DNA from: Annona cherimola
Taxonomy: Eukaryota; Streptophyta; Magnoliopsida; Magnoliales; Annonaceae
NCBI GenBank assembly: GCA_030490835.1
Contig: CM059971.1
Span: forward strand, 4,100,545-4,164,544
Length of the DNA stretch: 64,000 nucleotides
Direction: 5' to 3'
Both the position numbers and the translations under genes were made by a program. Positions within the stretch are counted from its first letter, which is position 1; each line of letters begins with the position of its first letter. A model generated the notes under the pieces. It searched no databases. It worked only from the letters and a program-made list of their open reading frames with translations, and had not been told where the DNA came from. Positions 1 to 11,517 of this stretch are shown one piece after another.

Positions 1-736
1 AAATTATGCGTATTAATTTATAAATAACATATTTTAATAACATTCGCAACCATTATATCATGATTTGAAACAAGAAAATTCGGTTATAACATCTTGAAAT
101 TTTGATTTAGTATTTAAGTTTGATTTTAACATTCTATTTTCATGATTTAGGCTTCAAATATCATCCTATTCAAAAATTTATCTAAACTCCATGATTTTTC
201 CTAAATATTTGAAGGTAAAAAATAAAATCTTACCCATTTTAACTCTTGAATCCGTGAATCACTAAATTTATTACTCAGATCCTTATATTGTACTTATATA
301 CATGTCTATCTAAGGTATTTTAGCAAACTCCTTATGATTCTAGCATGATTTGGGCAAAATTTTAAAAAACCCTGCAAAACCTTTCTCTCCTCCTACCTCC
401 GGCGACAAGCTCTCTCACTTGCCACCCTTCCTCTCCTCCTGCTTCTTTCTCCTCTACCTCTTTTTTTCTAGCTCTGATCGAGCTCCCTGTTCCTCTTCTC
501 TTTATTAATTTTGGCACTTTACATGTGCACCAAAAATATGCACACGCAATAGTTATTTTTTTAAATAAGGCCTGGGCTCTACACCAGACCATTTTCTTCA
601 TTGTTCATACATTTATTTCAATGTTTGGTGTACGAGTGTAAGCTATATTGTAGACTTTACCACTTTTAAAAGATTCCTAGCATGAAATCCTATGACAAAC
701 TCAATGTATAAAGATGTCATAGATCAGGGCGCTACA
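1..736. other. AT-rich intergenic stretch, no gene recognised
   Basis: No family-like protein, RNA gene or bounded repeat is visible. The only longer reading frame here (about 360-600, minus) is low-complexity and matches nothing known to me. Confidence 0.6.
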
Positions 737-1640
737 AAAGGATATTACATTTATACTTATATATGTAGATCGTAACATAACCTCACATTTTCATCCATTT
801 TCAATGCAAAATTTTATCTCATCTAGACATCTTTCATTGTCAAATTCTAATATGGATGCATTTGATACAAAATGCAGTTAAGTACTACACTAATTTCAGC
901 TTAAAATGTATTATTATATGCAGCCGAATTTTAATAGCTACACTCAATCTTATGTTTGGCCATGTTAGATTTAAGAATGGTGATACTCAATTAAATGTTA
1001 CCATTCAAAAGCAACCAAATATTTGTAACTCAATAATAAATTGTAGTCAAAATAACCACAAATTTTCTTGCAATTTTAAAAGGTAATAAATAAATACAAT
1101 GGTCCTGTATGAATCCTCCATACAACACTTTTTTATTTTATGATTTTCAATTCTAAACCATTTGATAATTAATAAAAGGGTTTGGCAAGAAAAGGGGGAT
1201 GTGTGTATATACGGATCCTTCATACTTACTATAAGTATGAAATTATTACTCTTTTACAAATGTGTGGTTATATGAATTAATAAAACTATATTTTTTTTAT
1301 CATATTTGGAACCCTTGGAATTGTTTATATTTATGACATGGATTAATTAACATTTTATGTGACACAATTTTACATTAAGTGTGATAGTGAAACAGATTCT
1401 AAGTTTTGGCGCAGAAGATGGTGAGACAGCTCAAATCCTTCATAGCTTTACCACTTTTATGAAAGGATTAGTTTCATTCCCCATTAATCTCCCTGGGACA
1501 CCTTACGCCAAGGAAATTCATATATGTGTCAACAAACCGTTTATAATCAAGCCTTTTATATAGTATGTCATGAATATATAGATGGACGAATTTTTATATC
1601 TATAGTGGTTCGATGCAATATTTTTCAATTTTTTAAATTT
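737..1640 (+). pseudogene. CYP724-like cytochrome P450 fragment (left copy)
   Basis: One internal P450 exon survives at about 1379-1526. In frame from 1381 it reads VIVKQIL, then LHSFTTFMKGLVSFPI and NLPGTPYAKEI. This is the exon before the I-helix region in CYP85-clan P450s and is closest to CYP724 (DWARF11-type steroid C-22 hydroxylases of brassinosteroid synthesis). The exon itself is open, but the splice donor after ATTCAT, which is GTAAGT in the paralogue at 62.55 kb, is ATATGT here. No other P450 exon is found on either side: no substrate-recognition exon upstream, no I-helix or heme-binding exon downstream. Non-coding sequence at 737-1380 and about 1530-1640 aligns with 61.83-62.42 and 62.56-62.65 kb, so the piece came by segment duplication, not retroposition. 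Seen: the exon and the paralogy. Known: the family assignment. Inferred: non-functional. Confidence 0.75.
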
Positions 1641-1678
1641 AGCCTTGTTTATGGATACAAAAAAATCTTATTAATGAC

Positions 1679-1762
1679 CAAATATTGTGGGTACGAGGAG
1701 AATTTATCTTTTATTAATGAAAATATTGTGGGTAAGAGGAGAATTTATCTTTTATTAATGAA
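1679..1762. repeat. Two-copy tandem repeat, period about 41 bp
   Basis: The segment starting AATATTGTGGGTACGAGGAG at 1681 recurs at 1722 with one or two changes. It is a simple local duplication downstream of the P450 relic. Confidence 0.8.
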
Positions 1763-1875
1763 AATTTCCATTTGCCTCGAAAAGGCATGAATGGCATTAG
1801 TTGTACCATATACACGTGCATTACAAATTAAGGCGGGTCACGTCCGAATTTCTATTAATTGATTTAAATTGTAAT

Positions 1876-2055
1876 TGTGATATCCCACATCGGTTAGGAT
1901 GAGGGAGGAAGCCTGAGCTATAAGTAGAGGCCGTCAGGTACCTCAGTGAGGCGCCTTTTGGGGAAGGACGGGATGCACGTGAACCCAAAGGGGCAAAACC
2001 GTGCGGACCGAGGCCCAAAGCGGACAATACCTTACTGTTAGGCCTGGGCGTTACA
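1876..2055. repeat. TRIM left LTR
   Basis: 180 bp, TG...CA ends. Differs from the right LTR at six positions, for example CTGAGCT here against CTGGGCT. Confidence 0.93.
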
Positions 2056-2057
2056 AA

Positions 2058-2069
2058 TGGTATCAGAGC
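2058..2069 (+). other. TRIM primer-binding site
   Basis: TGGTATCAGAGC lies two bases after the left LTR and is the usual plant site complementary to the 3' end of initiator tRNA-Met. It shows that the element is oriented on the plus strand. A purine-rich stretch (AAGGGGTGGTGA, 2119-2130) directly before the right LTR serves as the polypurine tract. Confidence 0.92.
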
Positions 2070-2131
2070 CGACTCCCGACCTCCGGCCTATAGTGTCCAG
2101 CGGGGACGCTGGAGCCCCAAGGGGTGGTGAA

Positions 2132-2311
2132 TGTGATATCCCACATCGGTTAGGATGAGGGGGGAAGCCTGGGCTATAAGTAGAGGCCGCCAGGTACCTC
2201 AGTGAGGCGCCTTTTGGGGAAGGACGGGATGCACGTGAACCTAAAGGGGCAAAACCATGCGGGCCGAGGCCCAAAGCGGACAATACCTTACTGTTAGGCC
2301 TGGGCGTTACA
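2132..2311. repeat. TRIM right LTR
   Basis: 180 bp, same ends as the left LTR and followed directly by the GTAAT target copy. Confidence 0.93.
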
Positions 2312-2316
2312 GTAAT

Positions 2317-3730
2317 GCTCCTATATTAATTCATTATAAATGTATATTGTCTATTTTGGATCTATCAACCTAAAAAGTTCCTCACATTACTCAGTTGATG
2401 TTGGTGATAAAATTTAGCTTGAAAACCGATTTAATATGAGATAAAGGGAAAAAGACCTCTACAGAATCATGTGAGCTGTATTTTTTTGTCAATATAGTTA
2501 GCATTGCTCATGAATATCTCTTGAAGAACGTCTTATTTGGCAACTAGTAATGTTCTCGAAAAATCAAATTTGATGTAGAATTGGGGTTATTGTATAATTT
2601 TTATAATTTCTTTTTACAATATCGCTCATATAATTTATTACAATTCACTCAATTCACCTTACCATTTTTATGTTACATATTTCCTTTGCTGATAAGTCTG
2701 TAACAGACATCAATGGCAGAGCCCCTTTTGTTGAATAGAACAGGAAAGAAGAAGAAGACGAGTTTCATTAATGGAATGTGAGATGCTAGATGGAATTTAT
2801 GGTCAACTGTTTAGTGGTGCCGTTAATATAAAAGAAGGAATAGAAGAGTTGGCTTGTCATCGTTTAAAGCAAGAGAAATCGTGCAGGAGACAGAGATAGA
2901 CGAAGAAGAAGAAGGAAAATTGAAGGAAAAGAGACTTGAGACTCCTATGAGAAATTGAAAAAAAAAAGTTTTAAATCCTAATTAGAGGTAAGCAAATTTT
3001 TAATCAAGCATGACTTTGAAAATATTACGTTGGACCTTAGGACTATGAAAGAAGATGAATTAGCTCATGAATCTATAACATAGCTACATGTGAGTATAAG
3101 CAAATGATAATGTCCACAGCATGAATGCATGATTTATAGCGAACATATGCATAACCATAAAGATGTTTGATATTTTTAAATTTAGAGTTTGTTGTGAATA
3201 AAAGGTAATAGATGTTATTTTTGTTTAAAAAGTTTTAAAATGATTGCAAAAAAAATTTTTAAAAATTATTTACTTACTAAGCTTTAGCTCATATAGTTTT
3301 ATTTTCAATGGAAGCACAGGAATACAATGTTAAACTAGAGCCTCTATTAGCATGGAAAAAAGGCGAAACTAGTAACCAAAGGACAAAAAAATTAGATTTT
3401 ATTGAAATTATCTTATAATGCTTATTTGTACTAATGATGGACATCAAATATGTGTAATGACTTTATGAGGAATAGACTTAAGATGTACTAGTTAAATTTA
3501 TATGGTCTTGCATTTTAGAATCTATTTCCATCTTGGGAGATTTTATTTATTATGATATCCTCATCTTTGACCCTGCAGACCCTATCTGTGGCTCCTCGAG
3601 GGTGGGGTGTTACAAAGTCGTAACTACCTAGAAAATACATATTTTTATGTTAAAACTTAAGGGCTTTCAAAAATATATATATTATTTTCTAAAATATTTA
3701 TTATTATTATTATTATTATTATAAAAAATT
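2317..3730. other. Intergenic stretch, no gene recognised
   Basis: AT-rich with many short stops. A GTGTTACA-type end after a CTCGAGGGTGGGG block near 3595-3617 looks like the end of an old gypsy-like LTR, but no partner LTR, primer site or duplication was found. A purine-rich GAAGAAGAAG patch lies at 2745-2945. Confidence 0.5.
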
Positions 3731-4245
3731 ACTTTTCCCCATGACGACACTCCCCGGTTGGCGGGTTGAATCAACACACGGGATTAAGTATTTTTCTCCT
3801 ATTAAAAAATATATGCATATATATTATAGTCATTATTATTTTAAAGAAATATATATATACTTTTTCCCCACGTGGATGCTACCTGATTGGCGGGTTGAAT
3901 TGACGCACGAGGTTAAGTATTTTTCTCCTTTTTCAAAATTTTTTTTTATCATTACTATTATTATTTAAATATATATATATATATATACATATACACTTCT
4001 CCCCAAGTAAATATTCTCCAGGTAGTAGGTTGAATAGATACACGGAGTTGGTTATTTTCTCCACTTCCAAAAATTTTTATCATTATTATTATTATCATAA
4101 AAATATATATATATACATATATACATTTATACTTCTCCCTAAGTAGAAATTCACCAAGTGGTGGGTTGAATAGATACACAAGAGTGAGTATTTTTTCCCT
4201 CTTAAAAAATTATTATCATTATTATTATTATTATAAAAAAAAAGA
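3731..4245. repeat. Minisatellite, about four diverged units of 130-137 bp
   Basis: Units start near 3731, 3861, 3995 and 4131. Each holds a CTTTTCCCCA/ACTTCTCCCC head, then GGCGGGTTGAAT or GTGGGTTGAATAGATACAC, then a GAGTATTTTTCTCC-type block. Between units are ATT trinucleotide and AT dinucleotide tracts. The last two units are closer to each other than to the first two. Confidence 0.85.
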
Positions 4246-4630
4246 AATCAATTTTGAACCTTATAAGGCCATTGTGCCAATTTGCAGCGCTGCCATCAAA
4301 CCGCACTTTCATAATTTGGGTAATCAATTGTAATGAATCTATCTAGGTCATATTCTTACTATAGCATGAGAAATTTTTCTTAGTGGACCTACTTCGACAC
4401 TTTGCCCTCACTCGAAGACTACGATCCACTGAGCTCGCTAAATGAAAGCAACCTATGGACATACAAATCCAAAAAGATGGAGTAGTTGTTTTGCATTAAA
4501 ATACTATGAAAATTCTCTTCTTTACTCAAGATTGGGAGTTTATAGAGCCATTGTGATTTGAACACAAGTAAATTCTATACGACTCACATATGAAAATCAA
4601 GGCGGATAATTTTTACCCGCACCTCTACAT

Positions 4631-4923
4631 TTGGGCCCAAAACCCTTCAAAAAGACCCGGTTGAACCCAAAACCTTTACAATAAGCCCACTTGGGCCCAA
4701 AATTCTTCAACAAACACAGAAAGGCCCAAAAATCTCTCAACCAACCCATTTGGGTTTAAAACTCTTCAGTAGGCCCAGGAAAAGGCCCGAAACCCTTCAA
4801 AAATGGTCCGAAACTCTTTAGCATGCCTATTTGGGCCCAAAACCCTTCAAAAGATTCTCAACAAGCCCACTTGAGCCCAAAACTCTCAACCAACCCATTT
4901 GGGCCCAAAACGCTTCCAAAAGG
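4631..4923. repeat. Minisatellite of GGGCCCAAAACCCTTCAA-like units
   Basis: About ten imperfect 25-30-bp units of the type TTGGGCCCAAAACCCTTCAA, separated by spacers such as CAAGCCCACTT or CCAACCCATT. No protein is encoded consistently through the array. Confidence 0.85.
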
Positions 4924-7793
4924 ATTTTCTCATAGAGATGTAAAATCAGAATGTAGAATACAATGCAAATATTTCTGTGATATACTTTTTGGACTCGGTT
5001 AAAGGATTAAATGCTTTAAAATTTTGCTGGGGGAATTAATTAAGCATTTATTTCCAAACGAGCATGATTTTTCCAGGCCAAAACACCATCCTTTGCCTAA
5101 AAATTCATTTCGGATAGTAGCCTTAGAATACATGAATCATACATTGTTGCATTGTAATATGTACTGTTTTGCCTAAAATTTTATTTATATGTCATTAGAT
5201 ATTCATTCAAGTGACTGTTAGCCCTCGAGTGAAATGAAGAATATGTCCAGATCCTAAATATAATTTAATAATTAAAAATCATATTTGACTGAATTTTTTT
5301 TTTACTTTTTACAATTATAGAATCATTTATTATTTGAATGTGAATTTTTATTTTTGAGCAAATCAGCTCTTAGTTTTATTAAGGCTTACGCATATTCATC
5401 ATTTCGTATGAGTCTAACAATCTTTTTAATGGATCCCTAACAGTATTGTTAGAAATGAAATATTAAGCAAAATGCATGAGTATATTTCTAATGTTTAAAA
5501 GTCCTTATGCATAAGTGCCATTGGGAGTAAAATCAGTAGTTACACCTGCAATTTGCTTCATATTAAAATTGTGCCAAAGATAGCATATGAAGCCCATATG
5601 GGCGGCTCAAAATTTTTCTATTTTTAATAAATGTGTGCCTCTATTCAAACCTTACACCCTGTAAATTTCGGCCACTTTTTGATTTTGTTTAACATTTATT
5701 TTAGTTTTTTAAAAATAAAAATACCAAGTAAATTAAAATTTTTAACAAATTTTATTTGATGGAAGATCAAGTTAGAGCACACAAATTCAGAAAAAAGTTA
5801 AAAATAATAAGATAAAAGAATATACGTTTTCAGTCATACATATTGCGCCCCGCAATACAAGTGGTGTTATGGGATTATTCCATTAAAAATTATCTAAATA
5901 TTAGGTTACGGGAAAAAAAATGTTGTGGATGAGGAGGTTGCTGTCATAGGTTTCACGTCATATCCATCTTTTAAGTTGTTGAATACATAGTTTTGATAAT
6001 ATCAAATGAGTTTTATTAAACTTTATAAATTTCCAATTTTTCCTATTAAAGAACCTTTTGGAATGAGGGATGAAGTTGGCATATTATGTTGTCTGTTCTC
6101 CATTTTTCACCTGGGTTACCAAGTCAATTTTGCATTTAACCCACATTAACTGCTAGATTTAATGTAGTACAAAATTCACATCAATTTTGTAGCTCCATTT
6201 ATCACATAAACTTTTTTTACAAAATTATTTATTTTAAAATTAAATCCCACTTGAATCAAGTATTTAATCTCTAAAATCGATTTAATGTAGTATGACAAAG
6301 TTTCGTTTATCCTGAAATTCCAGGAAATTGATGGGACATTTTCTAAAGATGGTTTGAAATCGCGTTCGATTTGCAGTAACAACCAACCTGGTTTAAGGAA
6401 TAACATGATCATGTTTATAAAGTCCAACTCTGGTTAATTTGCATCTTATGGTAAATTAAGGAATAATGATTTCATGTTCAATCAGTTCTTTGGTTACTTT
6501 GCAAATCTCCTTTCGTGTTTCTTAATCTGAGTGGAGTTGGTCCCGGTGCTGATAACATCACATGCACACACGTATAAATTTTTAAAAAATAAAATACATA
6601 CAGCCTCCATTCCATGTAACTATGCATAGAAGCTGTTTCATCAACTAATGCCTCAGTTTTTTACAAATTCATGATTGATGGGATATCTACTCCCCTCCAT
6701 TATATTCCCATTATTTCTTTTGCTATAAGACCTAATTTTATCCAAATTAAATACGTAAATGAGCCTCATTTATTATTATTAAGCTGATTTCACATCTTCG
6801 TAAATAAAGTCTATATATAATGATATTCAACAAATGATAGGATTTTAATCACAATATAAATGATATTAAATACGAATATATATATACACACACACATATA
6901 TATATATATATATATTATCCATCATCACATCATCAAGCGAGATTCATTTAAACCTTATAAAGAACAAGAAATGACATCCGCGACTTCAGAAATAAAAGAC
7001 TTCTTGAAAATAAAAGATATATAATAATGTACAAAATGGCATAATTGTAGATAATTAAATATTAAATGCTAAAAGGCCCAAATACATTGCGGCGTCTATT
7101 ATGATGCAAATTTTGGAAAAAGTTATAAAATAAAAAAAGCTTCCCCGCTCCTTACATCCCCTTTTGTATGACTATCCAATCATCAACTTTTCCATCATTG
7201 CATCTGCATCCTAATTATTTTTCACATTTTTCCATACCTAACTACCACGCATAAAAGGAAATATAATTAAAAATATGAATAATAACCTTATTACATGTTG
7301 GGATTCCCACTTAAAATGAAAATACTCGATTGATTTTCCTTAACATCCATCAAACATGTTCTCTATTTCCGAGACCAGATCAAATGCATAAAACAAAAAA
7401 AGACAAAAAAAATTAAAAAATGTATTAACAAGGCCGCATGAAAAGTATAAAAATTCTGTTTCAATAATGGGCCATCCGAGAATGAATGAAGATATATTAA
7501 GAGGAGACTCATCAATAGCAATGTCCAATAACTGAAATTTCATTAGCGACAACAGACAACAGAAAAAACAATAGTGCCATTTTTACCTGGACACCCAGAA
7601 AAAATATACTCAAAAATGATTGAAAAAACAAAGCTTGAAAACGCCAAGTCCCAAAGTCCGGTTGGTGTGGGGCTTCAATGTCTCACACAAAAGCCTCCAG
7701 AGCCTTATTCCAAATGCTTCTTAATCTCAACGAGGGGGACAACAATTCTCATCCCTTTACCTAAGGTTCCTATGAGGAAAAAGGAGGGGAAAA

Positions 7794-8842
7794 TCAGTAT
7801 TTGTAATCCTTGACATGGAGGCTTTCGGAGAAACCTTCGCCCTTGGCAGCATCGCCCTTGTATTGCCCTAGGGTCGCCTCCGAATTTGTCTTGCACCTTG
7901 CCAGGAATGCTGCCTGTGCCTTCTGCAAATTCTCTTGTTTCCGAGCCCATGTCTTCACTGCACTCTGCTGCAATGCTCGGCCAAACGAGAAGGAGAGAGA
8001 CCATGGCTTCTTTCCCTTAAATTGGTTCATGGCATTCAGATTCAGTGTTGCCTCCTCCTCACTCTGCCCTCCAGAGAGGAAGACCATGGCAGGGACAGCA
8101 GCCGGCATTGTCCTTTGCAATGCACGGACAGTGTACTTGGCAACAACCTCAGGGGACACCTTCTTCGCATCAGAACCAGGAGTGACCATGTTACGGCTTT
8201 AGCAGAGTTCCCTCAAGCAGCACATGATGATCGTTCAGGGCCTTGTAGCATGCAGCCAGCACCCTCTCAGTCACATCAGCACAGCGGTCAATGTCATGGG
8301 GACCATCAACCAGGATCTCTGGCTCAACAATGGGAACAAGGCCATTCCCCTGGCAGATGATCGCATAGCGAGCCAGGCCATTGACATTCTCACTAATGGA
8401 CAATTGGGATGGCTCGTTGGGACCAATCTTGAGGACAGCCCTCCACTTGGCAAACCTAGCACCAGCCTCGTAACACTTCTGGCAGCGCTGAGCAAGGCCA
8501 TCAAGACCCTGGGTGTGGTCTCACCACTTGTGCTAGCAAGCTCGACGGTACCCTTGTCCACCTCAATACCAGGCAGGACACCTCCTTTCTTGAGGACATC
8601 AACGAAGAGCTTGCCAGCAGCAGTCTTCTGGTAGAGGGTCTCCTCAAAGAGGATCACACCCCTAAGGTACTGGAGTGCACCTGGTGTGGTAAACAGAAGC
8701 TCACGGAGGGCCTGGTGGTTGGATTCAACGTTTTCGACATTGACGCTAGCAAGGTGCTTGCCGATTGTATCAGTGGACTCGTCAGCAGCAAGAATTCCCT
8801 TTCCTGTGGTGCCAATGTGGGTAGCATTGGCAATCAGCTCAT
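7794..8842 (-). pseudogene. Cytosolic fructose-bisphosphate aldolase pseudogene (unit C)
   Basis: Class I aldolase cleaves fructose 1,6-bisphosphate in glycolysis. Exon 2 starts at 8842 just after a TGCAG acceptor and runs from DELIANA through [23 protein letters not shown] and GGVLPGI to the normal end HVKDYKY, stop at 7794-7796. Nearly the whole protein except the first nine or ten residues can be traced. The Schiff-base lysine context LLEGTLLK and VPIVEPEIL are kept. It is broken twice. One base is missing in the GETTTQ codons (about 8511-8520), shifting the frame. A base inserted after LLEGTLLKP (about 8191) gives a stop. Substitutions at otherwise constant sites (for example ADESTDTIG) also suggest decay. 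No exon 1 lies upstream on this strand: homology ends inside intron 1 at about 10040. Confidence 0.95.
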
Positions 8843-10040
8843 CTGCATACAAAAGGACGATTAGCTTAGCATAACTTGTAACATATAGGAGATCTCAAAA
8901 TCAAGATACCAAGGAACAGAACCCATCTTCTCAATGTCACCAGCCATTTTGAAAATTAATTCATACATACGAGATTAAGCATGATAACACAGACCAGAAA
9001 AGCCTTTTCACATGATACAGTTTCCAGCATTTTAAAAACTAAATCTAGTAATACAAAGCTAGAAGAACCAAAAGTTGCACATTTTCAATCTGGATTCCAA
9101 GTGACCCAAATGAAAACATATACTTCAGTAAATAAAATCCATGAGTCTGGGGTAGATTCAGCATCAATGTAATGCGTTTTAATATGAAAGAGTAACTCAT
9201 ACAATGTCAACCAATTTTGATGGTCAACATATTCTTCTACATGAACTGCAGTAACAGACTAAATCACAGCTCCAAATTCTCATTAACAGAAATTTCAATC
9301 GACGCCATTGCTTTTGCAACAGCCAATCAATTCACATTTGGGAGGAAAAGCCTTTGAGCCATTAATCAAAATAAGTGTAATTGCATAAAACGGCTCCATG
9401 GATATTACTAGAAATCCACAGGTTCCTATCAACATGCAAAACTAGGGTTTGCTTTTTGCCCAATCATAGCATTGCTGGTCAATGCAATTCCTGCTACCGG
9501 CAACGTGGCATTGGGCAGTAAAGGGGAGCTAAAAAAAATTATCATAGCTCATCGAAGCCAGAAATATGAGTCAAAACCACAACAGTGAAACGAAGCTACT
9601 GCAGGGCCTGAAGCAACCAAATTTATAACGACTGAGCTACATGCTTCTTTTAACCATTGAGGTACAGATCTGTCGAAAGTCACAAATGGACTTGCAAAGT
9701 ACAAAAACTTTATAACTCTTATTTTGTAATGCCAACATCTACATACATTCCAACTATTTGGCAATCAAGATGACTGTCCAACAGGCATTCTGTCCTCTCC
9801 TTTAAACAATGGTGCAACTAAGATATCTAAACACATTTTACATCCCCAAAAAACAAAAAACAAAACAAAACCACCCACATAAGAATAAGATACCAACAAA
9901 AAGATGTGTGATCGCAGAAACCAGCTACGTAGGTAGTACTAGAAACCCATGGCTTCCTATCAACATGTGAAACTAGGCCTTCTATGAGCCCAATCATAGG
10001 TCAATGCAATTGCTGCTACCACCAATGTGATGTTTGGGAA
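8843..10040 (-). other. Remnant of aldolase intron 1 (unit C)
   Basis: Matches unit B intron 1 (27200-28393) in inverse orientation and carries two copies of the intron repeat module, at about 9400-9500 and 9945-10040. It ends with the acceptor of exon 2. Intron 1 is cut off before any donor or exon 1. Confidence 0.85.
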
Positions 10041-10048
10041 GCCATTAA

Positions 10049-10105
10049 TTGTAACATGGATTGAGATATAAATTATAATGTAAATATACATTGATAAAAA
10101 AAAGG
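10049..10105 (+). mobile_element. SINE 3' tail fragment
   Basis: The TGTAACATGGATTGAG...AATATACATTGATAAAAAAAA segment resembles the tail of the SINE-like elements at 39.37, 50.29 and 57.49 kb. The body is missing. It lies exactly at the edge of the inverted duplication. Confidence 0.45.
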
Positions 10106-10189
10106 TTTAAATCCTATTCGGCTAGCTATCCACCAAAGCAGAATTTCTTTGCATTCATTAATAAAAAGCATTAATAAGTGATTGCAATA

Positions 10190-10625
10190 AACACTCGCCG
10201 GAGCTGCTGGTCGCTGGAGCGAAGCTGGGGCTGCTGGTCGCCAGACGGCCGGACAGCCAGGGCAACAGAAACCGGAGACGAAGCTTTTGGGGAAACAGAA
10301 ACCGGCCGGACGTTGCTGCTAGTCACCGATTTCCACTTTGGGGACGACCGGACGAGACAGAGCTGCTGGTCGCCAGATGATCTGCTGCTCGTCGAACTGA
10401 GGAAGAGAAGCTGCTCGACGATGATTTTCGGAAATAGCAACCCATCGGACAAGAGCTGCTGCTCGCGGAGGGGACGACCGACGACGGTTTCGGTTTTGGG
10501 GAAGCTGGACAAGACGAGCTGGCGCCTGGGAAGACGATGACGGATGAATGGATGATCTGCTGCAGCGCTGCTCGACGATGATCACCCGCGACCGGACGAG
10601 ACGATCTGAGTGGGAAGACGATCGC
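10190..10625. other. GC-rich island with degenerate internal repeats
   Basis: An abrupt GC-rich block in an AT-rich setting, built of recurring AGCTGCTGGTCGC and GACGATGA-like words. Both strands stay open for over 100 codons (10178-10540 plus, 10323-10772 minus), which is expected from biased repeats. The predicted proteins match no family I know. It directly precedes a MITE-like tail (10680-10915), so it could be captured DNA inside a transposon. Function unknown. Confidence 0.5.
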
Positions 10626-10679
10626 TGGGTCCTGGCTGCTGCTGTGAGATTCGGAATGTGTTAGAAACGGATTAAACTT

Positions 10680-10915
10680 TTGATGAAAAGTTTGAGAGAA
10701 TAAAAGTTGTGGAATGTGTGATATTACAGGGATAATGATAAGAAATAAATAGGATAAAGTTGAAATAGACATGTCAATTGTATTTTTAGTTGTGTAGAAA
10801 TAATTGAAAAGTAGTGTAGTTGTATAGAAAAATGTAAAGAAATTATTAAAAAATAGAGTAGTTATAGAGGGTGAAAAGTTTTAACTTGACAACTTTCACT
10901 TATTGCCAAACACAC
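10680..10915. mobile_element. MITE-type remnant (GTTGTATAGAAAAATG family)
   Basis: Contains words such as AGTGTAGTTGTATAGAAAAA and GAGGGTGAAAAGTTTTAAC, ending TTGCCAAACACACTC. The same family recurs at 15.88-16.16, 33.72-33.91, 46.05-46.26 and 56.16-56.37 kb. No clear duplication was resolved. Confidence 0.55.
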
Positions 10916-10954
10916 TCTTAAGATTTAGGATTTAGGGGCGATTTGTTCGGGCGA

Positions 10955-11127
10955 GACTTGAGGAATGAGGGCGCGGCGTTTTTATGGTTTTTTTTTTTTT
11001 TTTTACACAAACTGGTCCGACCGTCGATTCGACGGCTCTTCACGGATTATATCAATTAAACCGGACTGTATGTAAATGAACCGGATTTGGTTCAGTTCCC
11101 GGCCGGTCCGGTTTTAACAACATTGGT
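10955..11127. mobile_element. CCGGTCCGGTT-type transposon end
   Basis: A GC-rich segment with AAACTGGTCCGACCGTCG and GGCCGGTCCGGTTTTAAC, ending in AACAACATTGG. A related piece in opposite orientation (CAATGTTGTCAGAACCGAACCGG) is at 29758. Plant elements with such CCGGTT-rich ends are common. The other end is not identified. Confidence 0.5.
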
Positions 11128-11517
11128 ATTATTATATTCTAATATATATGTGAATGTATCTAAACATTTTTCCTAATTTATACATGAATATACCCTCTTT
11201 TAAGCAAATGTGGCCAAAGTTACGTTAAATATAATGAATGAATTGGAGTTTTCATCCGGTCTAACTTGATCATTCTAAATTCCAAAGTAAACTATAAAAA
11301 TTTAGGATTCCAAATTTTATTAAATACATCTCTAATAATGATTGCACATAGGTAATAAGTATTTTATCAATATTAGCAAATCTAACATGATTTACAGGAC
11401 AACACAACTGCTAGGGTTGACATCACTTTGCGAGCACACAAAAAATATAGAGAATAACGTGGATCGGCTAAGAGAAAAAAGTAATTAATTATCACCAAAC
11501 TTATTACAACTTTCCTC

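Larger units (their letters stand above)
1876..2311. mobile_element. TRIM retroelement (complete, non-autonomous LTR element)
   Basis: The element is 436 bp with two 180-bp LTRs (1876-2055 and 2132-2311). Both start TGTGATATCCCACATCGG and end GGGCGTTACA. The 76-bp interior has room only for the priming sites. GTAAT flanks both sides (1871-1875 and 2312-2316), a perfect 5-bp target duplication. I count six substitutions between the LTRs, so insertion is not very recent. Terminal-repeat retrotransposons in miniature of this kind are widespread in flowering plants and rely on enzymes supplied by other elements. It does not look like Cassandra, since no 5S rRNA-like block is seen in the LTRs. Confidence 0.95.
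5128..10040. repeat. Inverted segmental duplication, left arm (aldolase unit C)
   Basis: Reverse-complement match to 27200-31339. Landmarks pair in mirror order. The AAAACAGTACATG block at about 31.30 kb matches its inverse at about 5.16 kb. A block at 6176-6427 matches 30086-30340. The aldolase 3' UTR, exon 2 and the end of intron 1 also pair. This arm is longer because it keeps about 0.65 kb (roughly 6650-7290) where the other arm has a short transposon-like piece. Homology stops at about 10040 within an intron repeat module. Confidence 0.9.

Noticed and set aside
362..601. 79-codon open frame on the minus strand
   Set aside because: Rich in K, R, E and G from simple CTCTCC repeats; no family-like pattern.
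1821..2283. Two similar minus-strand frames (MSALGLGPHGFAPLGSRA...)
   Set aside because: They are the two TRIM LTRs read backwards, not genes.
1876..2311. Cassandra-type TRIM
   Set aside because: The LTRs contain no 5S rRNA-like block.
3741..4179. Repeated GWRVE(S/L)TH peptides
   Set aside because: Translation of a minisatellite, not a repeat protein.
4631..4923. Regular short repeats reminiscent of a CRISPR array
   Set aside because: Units and spacers vary in length and sequence, and this is plant nuclear DNA.
6176..6427. Open frame found also at 30086-30355
   Set aside because: Conserved only because it lies in the inverted duplication; no known domain, and the ends differ.
7810..8634. 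Plus-strand frames over aldolase unit C
   Set aside because: Shadows of the minus-strand aldolase coding sequence.
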